This document shows, in pieces, positions 6,764 through 11,890 of a stretch of 11,890 nt of DNA. The stretch is from Vairimorpha ceranae (taxonomy: Eukaryota; Microsporidia; Nosematidae). The notes below the pieces were generated by a model. The model was not told the DNA's origin, made no database searches, and saw only the letters and a program-made list of their open reading frames with translations. Where the stretch lies: assembly GCF_000988165.1 (NCBI RefSeq), contig NW_020169398.1:1-11890 (forward strand), read 5' to 3'. Every line of letters starts with the position of its first letter. Positions within the stretch are counted from its first letter, which is position 1. The translations under genes were made by a program, and so were the position numbers.

Positions 6764-7507
6764 ATGTTATTTATAGTTTTATCTGCAATGCTTAGAGGTG
6801 TAATTAATCTTACTATTGAAATATCTGGGGAGTTTTACACAAATGATTTTAAGGTTGATCAATATAAAATGGCTATAAACCTTGATGAAGGAATGAATAA
6901 TCAGGAATTTCAAAGATTAATTAAAAAGGTTGCAATATCATACCAAAGATTTGCAAAGTTACGTCCTCTGCCAGAGTCTTTTTCAGGCAAGTATTTGAAT
7001 AGTTCATGTAACGAAACAACATACTCTTTGAATCCTATTATTGTAGTAACTGTAAACAATAAACTAATTAGTGCAAGAAGATTAAAAATACTAAAAATTA
7101 TGTTTATGATAACGCGATTACAGCTTCAAAATTGGGCCATTATTGATATTTTTGACGAAAAGATCGAAAAATATCTTAAAAAGAGATTTAATGTAAAACC
7201 AAAATATCCGATGTGTAAAGATGTTACTAGAAAAAGATTACTTAAACTTAAAGATGCTTGCGTAGTATTAAAAAGTAATAAAAACCAATCAGTTCTTCGT
7301 TTAGCTAAACATTTTATTATGTATTACACTGGTGGAAATTTATCTTTGCATTTTAAGGACATGTACAATTTTTTGTTGGCTGATGATGAAATGATATTTG
7401 AATGTGATGAAAAAATTATTTCTATCATCTGCCCAGTTAAGCTAAATAATTTAGCCGATTTCGTATTTTCATACGATGAATTAATGTTTTTAAAGCATTT
7501 ATATTAA
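6764..7507 (+). CDS. Unknown protein, possibly secreted, duplicate B (247 aa)
   Basis: This is a paralogue of the gene at 1592-2452, and no family is recognised. The first usable in-frame ATG is 6764. The frame is open a little farther 5' (TTG at 6746 and beyond), but the ATG matching 1592 is out of frame because an A run is two bases longer here (7 instead of 5). ACCC lies just before the ATG, which is followed by a signal-peptide-like MLFIVLSAML. Residues 1-163 are identical to the other copy at DNA level. The C-terminal third carries 13 amino-acid differences (SNKNQ for RYKKQ, GGN for SEN, PVKLNNLAD for LVKLHILVD) against 7 silent ones, which suggests weak constraint or diversification there. 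The five cysteines counted in the other copy are all kept. It may be functional if 6764 is the true start, otherwise a 5'-truncated pseudogene. Confidence 0.7.
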   Translation: MLFIVLSAMLRGVINLTIEISGEFYTNDFKVDQYKMAINLDEGMNNQEFQRLIKKVAISYQRFAKLRPLPESFSGKYLNSSCNETTYSLNPIIVVTVNNKLISARRLKILKIMFMITRLQLQNWAIIDIFDEKIEKYLKKRFNVKPKYPMCKDVTRKRLLKLKDACVVLKSNKNQSVLRLAKHFIMYYTGGNLSLHFKDMYNFLLADDEMIFECDEKIISIICPVKLNNLADFVFSYDELMFLKHLY

Positions 7508-7735
7508 AAATGATTTAATTTTATACGTACGTTTAGTTATAATTGCACATAAAATTTATTTTTTTGAATTAGTATAAAAATTTTCTTTATATTTTATTTA
7601 TAAATATAAAAAATTTTTACGTTTTTTAATTTTTTGTAATCTAAGGTTTTAATCAAAGTAAAAGATATGAGTAGCTTAGTTGTTTTACATTAATTTATAA
7701 CAAGAAGTACGTTAATACCTCCTACAAACTTGCCA

Positions 7736-8270
7736 CTTATTTTATAATTAAATTGAAGCATTGCTACTTTACAAAACAAATTGAAAAATTTTTTTATTCA
7801 AAAAATTGACTACACGAAACCAAATAAATAAAATTTTTTCTCAAAATAAATCTTGGATTATTTAAGGATTTGACTGATTTTTAATGATCTGCATATCAAT
7901 AATAATTTTAAATTGTATTTTTCTTTTTATTTAAACATTCAATAATTAATTTAGCCATAGAATGTATAAAACTAATTATAAGGATACAAAAAAGTCTTTG
8001 TTAAGAATAGGATATACTATTTCTGATTTTTACAAATTAATAAAGTAAATTCTAAACCTGTTATTTAATTATAATCTGTGCAATTTATAAAAACGATTGA
8101 ATATAAAACATATAACTAAATTATTTTTGCTGGTAAAATTATCGAGCTGTTAATTTTGCACAACAAATATTTAAATATAAAAAATATATCTATTAACGTT
8201 ATAAATTTAATTAAGATAATAAATTTAAATAAAGCTTTTATAAAACGGCAAATTAAGATCACTGATCGTA
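7736..8270. other. AT-rich intergenic stretch
   Basis: No gene, RNA or transposon remnant is recognisable between the end of unit B and the small membrane-protein gene. A minus-strand open frame at 8116-8298 begins with TTG, overlaps the neighbouring gene and is judged spurious. Confidence 0.5.
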
Positions 8271-8540
8271 TTACCATTGCCACCGACAACAAAAACAAAG
8301 AATAGTAGGAGGTAAAATCATTATTAAAAGAACGATGAGGATTAATACTAAACCAAAGAAGACTATATCTAAATTAGTTACTGAATGAATAAAATTTTTA
8401 AAGCAGGAAATTTTGCTAATTTTTTTCTCTTTTTGGGAGAATTTTTGATTCTTTAAATCTTGCTTAAGCACCCCGAAATCATTTTCGATATCTACCGCTC
8501 TACTTAGTTCAAATAATATATAAATAAAGCAAAACAACAT
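8271..8540 (-). CDS. Small putative membrane protein (89 aa)
   Basis: I do not recognise this protein. ATG (8538-8540) is preceded by CCCC with only TTA between (plus-strand GGGG at 8544-8547), the closest match here to the microsporidian CCC start signal and the main reason to trust the gene. The predicted chain begins with a short hydrophobic stretch (MLFCFIYILF, residues 1-10) that may be a signal or anchor. A charged middle follows (16-50, including KQDLKNQKFSQKEKK). A strong transmembrane span at about 58-82 (FFGLVLILIVLLIMILPP) comes next, and the tail ends CFCCRWQW, with cysteines that could be lipidated or structural. A type I single-pass topology with a very short cytosolic tail would fit if the N-terminus is a cleaved signal. 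It stands alone, 1.56 kb from the next gene on the same strand. Confidence 0.55.
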   Translation of the reverse strand: MLFCFIYILFELSRAVDIENDFGVLKQDLKNQKFSQKEKKISKISCFKNFIHSVTNLDIVFFGLVLILIVLLIMILPPTILCFCCRWQW

Positions 8541-8543
8541 TAA

Positions 8544-8547
8544 GGGG
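8544..8547 (-). promoter_or_regulatory. CCC-type start signal of the small membrane-protein gene
   Basis: CCCC on the minus strand, 3 bases before the ATG at 8540. It is one of few C4 runs in the window and agrees with the microsporidian start-proximal motif. Confidence 0.5.
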
Positions 8548-10103
8548 TACTTTCTTGGGTGTATTTAAATAAAAAATTTTTTTAAGTATTTACACAATAA
8601 TATAATCTAAAATATTTAATTGTTTATTTTTCAAATTTAAATTTACAAAAGACTTCTATATAACAATTGTATAATAATAACTCTAAAGACAATAACTGTC
8701 ATTTTAAAAAAAAATAAGAAAAAATAAATGAAATCAATTAAATAAGATGCTTTTTAATGTTTAACTGCAACGACCGTTTGTCTTTCATTTATTATGGCGG
8801 TGCATAGTGCAAAAGCATAATTATAACTTGACATGTAGTGTTTTTATAATTTTATGAATTATTTTTAAAAGATCAGAATTGTTTTTTAATTAATCAAAAC
8901 TCTTGCGTTGTGTAATGCGAATCATCAATGATTTATAAGTTTTAAAGTCAAAAAATCTCAAACTCGGCTATTTTTACATTGTAGAAAATATTGTCTTATT
9001 TTAATTTATCATTTTAAAATTTATTGAACAAGATCAAAAATATAGAAATGTCATGCTTTAAAGCTGTATAGAGACATTTTGTGCACAAATTTTAATAAAC
9101 GTTAAATTTGGTAAATTGTTTTTTTGTTAATTGGAGAAGTAGAAATTGGGTTATGTTTATAATGTTCTGTCAAATAGAATAAATTAAATCGCTTTTAAAA
9201 GCATTTTAAATAACTTTGATAAATTAAGTCTATTTTTTTATCCAACAGGAGTTAAGTATAATTATATAAGGTTACGAAATTTGAGTAAGACTGTTTTAGT
9301 ATTTTTAACTATTCAAATTTAAGGTTTTACTTAAAAAATGTTATTTTTAAACAAATGAATGTATTGTAAAACAAAAATTTAGCATTTTTTTCTACGTAAA
9401 GATTATATTTGACAAGAAAAATACAGCAATGTAATATGTTTTACCATACAAAGCTTAAAAATATTGTTTTATTTAACTTTTAGACCTGTTGTAAAAAGAG
9501 GTTTTCAAAAAATTTAATATACCTTTTAATAATCTTATCACCATTTTAAAAGATTATTCTTATTACAATGCATTAGAAACGTAAAATATTTTTTATGTAT
9601 GCTTCTATTATTAATTACAACAAGATAATATATTCTTGAATGCAAACTCAAAAAATGATGATTCTAAATGACAACAAAAAATTGAAAATTTGATTATCTA
9701 TTTTTTATAGGTTAAATTACTGGTTTACTATTTTACAGTAAATTTTATAAAATAAAAACTACTTACGAAGGGCTAAAAAAAAGTAAACTTCTTATTATAT
9801 TTTAAAAAATATATTGAATTTACTAACTTTATTAAAAATAAACTAAATTTTTATTATTTAATTTAAATTTTAATTAAAAAGTTTTTTGACAAATACACAA
9901 ATAAATGAAAAAGTAAAATTTTTTAATAATAAAGTCTTATTTAAATCATTAAAAAAATTGTAAATATACATGGTAATAAATGTAAATTATTAATTAAAAT
10001 ATAATTATATATTTAATTATTCATTACATCTAACTTCAATCGAAGTATAAAAAATATTATAGTGCTTTTTATGCAATCAAAGATGCATCTTTTAAAAATA
10101 TCT
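8548..10103. other. Long gene-free AT-rich stretch (about 1.56 kb)
   Basis: No ORF, tRNA or recognisable transposase fragment was found on either strand. A less AT-rich patch near 8765-8835 (with GGCGGTGCATAGTGC) and another near 8900-8980 stand out slightly and could be decayed transposon or RNA sequence. I could not assign them. A 13-nt piece of the palindrome family lies at 9164-9176. Confidence 0.5.
9164..9176 (+). repeat. Partial copy of the 3203-3249 palindrome arm
   Basis: GTTCTGTCAAATA equals the reverse complement of 3234-3246. The following bases (ATAAATTAAATC) also resemble the palindrome's loop-proximal sequence. No opposing arm was found nearby. It is short and could be chance. 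Confidence 0.35.
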
Positions 10104-11087
10104 TTATTCTTCTAATGTACACAAACTCAATCTAATTGTTTCACCATCATAGAATATACTTTTAATATCCAATAAAGAGATATTCTGCATAGAATACATT
10201 ATTTGCTCATAAGAATCATTTAATATTGTTGTGCGCAAATTTCTAAACACTGCTACAATACAAAAATTAAGTATATTAAATCTATTTGAATCACTAAGGA
10301 GTCTATCCCATAACCAAATAACTTCTTCAGTTTTGAATTCCGTTGAAAATAAAAAAAATAACCATTTTAAAAAAATAGGCGACTCGTGTATGCTTTTTTT
10401 TACACAACAGGTGTATAACACAGGATCAACTTTATTTAAAATGTCCCACACGTTACACATTAAAATTTTCAGGTTCTGTTCGTTATCAATATAAGATAAA
10501 AAATTTTCGTAGAGGTTTAACATTAGATAGTTGAAACAGTAAAATGCATCTTCTTCCGCATATAATGTATCCTCACTATCATCACTTGTAATAAATACTT
10601 TGTAAATAGGTATTAATAACATTACCATGCCCTGAATATATCCTACTGATTTGTTGTGTAGAACAAAACATTTTAAAATCCTTATAATTTTGCTTCGATG
10701 CGTAAGATTACTATTTTTATGTTTTGTATCAAGAAACGCACATGTTTCTTTTTTATAAAAAAGTACAGGTTCAATAAATGTCCTTGTAACATCATTTACT
10801 AAAACATCATAGTAACTAGTTTCTGTATTTTCTATATCATTTAAGTAACTTTTGTAAGCTTGTCTTTGCTTTTTATAATACAAAGAACTCTTAAACTTAT
10901 TACTTGAAAAATAACCCAATAAAATTTTCCAGCATCGAGGGCGATATTTCGCTTGTAATAACCCCAGGTAGCAAAATTTTCTAATTGTTTTTATATTTAT
11001 AGGAGTAAAATCATATGGATTAATTTGTTTAATAATTTCAGTTGTAATATTAAATTTACGGATATTATCATTATCTTCAGATTTCAT
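10104..11087 (-). CDS. TBC-domain Rab GTPase-activating protein, TBC1D13-like
   Basis: This 327-residue intronless protein is almost entirely a TBC domain, the catalytic domain that accelerates GTP hydrolysis by Rab GTPases in vesicle traffic. The N-terminal RPRCWKILLGY (49-59) is the R-x-x-W region. LVNDVTR (96-102) is the I-x-x-D-x-x-R motif with the arginine finger at R102. GYIQGM (149-154) carries the glutamine finger Q152. Both catalytic residues are therefore present, so GAP activity is plausible. EEDAFYCFNYLM (178-189), PIFLKWLFFLFSTEF (237-251) and VIWLWDRLLSDSNRFN (256-271) fit the later TBC helices and most resemble the TBC1D13 group. The long insert that larger family members carry between the R and Q fingers is reduced, as expected for a compact genome. 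No CCC run precedes the ATG. It is divergently arranged with the gene at 11496, about 400 bp away. The Rab substrate cannot be told. Confidence 0.93.
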   Translation of the reverse strand: MKSEDNDNIRKFNITTEIIKQINPYDFTPINIKTIRKFCYLGLLQAKYRPRCWKILLGYFSSNKFKSSLYYKKQRQAYKSYLNDIENTETSYYDVLVNDVTRTFIEPVLFYKKETCAFLDTKHKNSNLTHRSKIIRILKCFVLHNKSVGYIQGMVMLLIPIYKVFITSDDSEDTLYAEEDAFYCFNYLMLNLYENFLSYIDNEQNLKILMCNVWDILNKVDPVLYTCCVKKSIHESPIFLKWLFFLFSTEFKTEEVIWLWDRLLSDSNRFNILNFCIVAVFRNLRTTILNDSYEQIMYSMQNISLLDIKSIFYDGETIRLSLCTLEE

Positions 11088-11495
11088 AATTTAAAATTAA
11101 AAAAAAAATTTAAGAAAAAATACACCAATAAAAAAAAGTAAAAATTATAGGCTACACAGTCATGAAAATTGATTTCTTGGTATAAAAAAATATTTTCTAA
11201 TTTAGTCAAACAAAATTTATTTTTTTTAAGTTTGTAACGTAAACGACAAATAGCCTACGTTCACCATGTTAAATATTAGGTAAAAAGCTGCTTTGAATTG
11301 TTTAATCTTGAATGTGGTAGAAAGATAAAGGCAGCACAAATATTGCAATGATTTACAAATAATAATGCTACCATTCAATAAAATATTTTATTAATATTGG
11401 TAATACGTTTACATCCGTTATAATTCATATGTTTTAGAAAAATTTAATTTCATACTTTTTTATTTTAAGATTATTTATATTTTGAAACCCTTCTT
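11088..11495. other. Intergenic region between two divergent genes
   Basis: This 408-bp AT-rich spacer must hold the 5' ends of both the minus-strand TBC gene and the plus-strand M16-like gene. No TATA or other element can be assigned with confidence. The frame of the M16-like gene is closed by TAA at 11466-11468, so no upstream extension of that protein lies here. Confidence 0.5.
11488..11490 (+). promoter_or_regulatory. CCC-type start signal of the M16-like gene
   Basis: CCC lies 5 bases before the ATG at 11496. Together with the in-frame stop at 11466 it supports translation starting here instead of an exon or fragment continuing from upstream. Confidence 0.45.
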
Positions 11496-11890
11496 ATGAC
11501 AGGCCATCTTAAATTGCGTGATATTAATTTTATAACAAATTCTTGCCCAAACGTTATATCCCCTTGTTTTACTTATATCTTTGATAAAAGCTATAAAGTA
11601 CCGAAAGCAAGCGTATACATACTTTTAAGCTACCCTGATTTTTTTACAAGATTAAAAGATTATTCAACTTTTTTTGAGCTGCAATGTGAACATTTTTTAA
11701 TGACTTATGATTCTTTTCTATCTGAATGTATGGTAGGGACAAGTATATATACGACAGATTACGGTATAGAAATACATTTTTGCGGTATATCTACTAGAAT
11801 TAGTGATGTTTGTACACTTTATATTAATTTTATATTTAATAACCAAGACGAAAGCAGGTATCATTTAGTATATTTACAAATTGAAAAAAA
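11496..11890 (+). CDS. Insulinase-like (M16) peptidase homologue, 3' end beyond the window
   Basis: An open frame of 131 codons runs off the right edge. It starts at the ATG at 11496. Parts resemble the middle domain of insulin-degrading-enzyme-type M16 metallopeptidases. LRDINFITNS (7-16) corresponds to the P-x-N-x-F-I-x-x-N stretch. FDKSYKVPKASVYILLSYP (29-47) corresponds to the F-x-V/L-P-K-A-x-x segment. Residues 71-98, ending TDYGIEIHFCGIS, match the Y-A/S...G...YG-x-x-x-x-x-x-G region. In full-length relatives several hundred residues with the HxxEH zinc site precede this part. Here they are absent, and a stop closes the frame 28 bases upstream. It may be a half-length, catalytically inactive paralogue, a 5'-truncated gene, or a coincidentally similar protein. 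The CCC run before the ATG favours a real start. Confidence 0.65.
   Translation, partial: MTGHLKLRDINFITNSCPNVISPCFTYIFDKSYKVPKASVYILLSYPDFFTRLKDYSTFFELQCEHFLMTYDSFLSECMVGTSIYTTDYGIEIHFCGISTRISDVCTLYINFIFNNQDESRYHLVYLQIEK

Larger units (their letters stand above)
5935..7735 (+). repeat. Tandem duplication, unit B (uninterrupted)
   Basis: This direct repeat of about 795-2511 plus 4263-4428 has the same order: tRNA-Ser (decayed here), upstream region with the two conserved blocks, unknown gene, 3' flank. At the coding region the offset between copies is a constant 5055 bases. Between 6764 and 7251 it is identical to unit A without a single difference. From 7252 to the stop I count 20 differences in 256 bases, and the upstream flank differs at about 10%. 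It lacks the MULE insertion of unit A. Confidence 0.88.

Noticed and set aside
8116..8298. Minus-strand 60-codon open frame, hydrophobic
   Set aside because: It begins with TTG and overlaps the start-supported 89-residue gene. Its Ile/Phe/Leu content is what AT-rich sequence gives by chance, and the minus strand continues with no further support.
10231..10494. Plus-strand 87-codon open frame
   Set aside because: It lies wholly antisense within the well-supported TBC gene and resembles nothing.
1..11890. CRISPR array, rRNA or prokaryotic-type system
   Set aside because: There are no regularly spaced direct repeats, no rRNA cores and no ribosome-binding sites or operons. All recognisable genes are eukaryotic.

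Overview
The window looks like a gene-sparse, transposon-littered stretch of a very AT-rich microsporidian genome. The support is indirect. Coding regions are few, intronless and short. There is a divergent, compact eukaryotic TBC-domain Rab-GAP gene and a eukaryotic tRNA-Ser with an oligo-T stop. Decayed eukaryotic DNA transposons of the FLYWCH/MULE and Tc1/mariner types are present. At several starts a CCC run sits 4-8 bases before the ATG, a signal described for microsporidian genes. No prokaryotic features (operons, Shine-Dalgarno sites, IS elements) are visible. Genus cannot be fixed from the sequence.

Layout: 1-794 is nearly empty apart from a (GAT)6 run and two tiny ORFs. From about 795 to 4428 lies unit A of a direct tandem duplication: a minus-strand tRNA-Ser(CGA), an upstream region, an unrecognised gene of up to 286 codons (1592-2452) and a 3' flank. 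That 3' flank is split by a roughly 1.75-kb FLYWCH/MULE element (about 2512-4262) that is now a multiply frameshifted pseudogene. Between the units sits a dead Tc1/mariner element (about 4656-5741). Unit B (about 5935-7735) repeats the same order. Its tRNA is a decayed pseudogene, its unknown gene has a frameshifted 5' end, and its 3' flank is uninterrupted, so it serves as the empty site for the MULE insertion.

Downstream are a small minus-strand putative membrane protein gene (8271-8540), a 1.56-kb stretch with no gene, a TBC1D13-like Rab-GAP gene on the minus strand (10104-11087), and a plus-strand gene running off the right edge (11496-11890 and beyond). The last resembles the middle part of insulinase-like M16 peptidases but lacks the N-terminal zinc-binding half.

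The most interesting signal is in the duplicated unknown gene. Its two copies are base-for-base identical over 488 nt (1709-2196 = 6764-7251). The flanks differ by roughly 10% and the last 256 coding bases by about 8%. This mosaic suggests recent gene conversion (or an assembly artefact) confined to the gene. The identical tract begins exactly at an internal Met preceded by a CCC run and followed by a signal-peptide-like stretch, so the working start may be that Met, giving a 247-residue protein in both copies. The genes in this window do not form an evident pathway.
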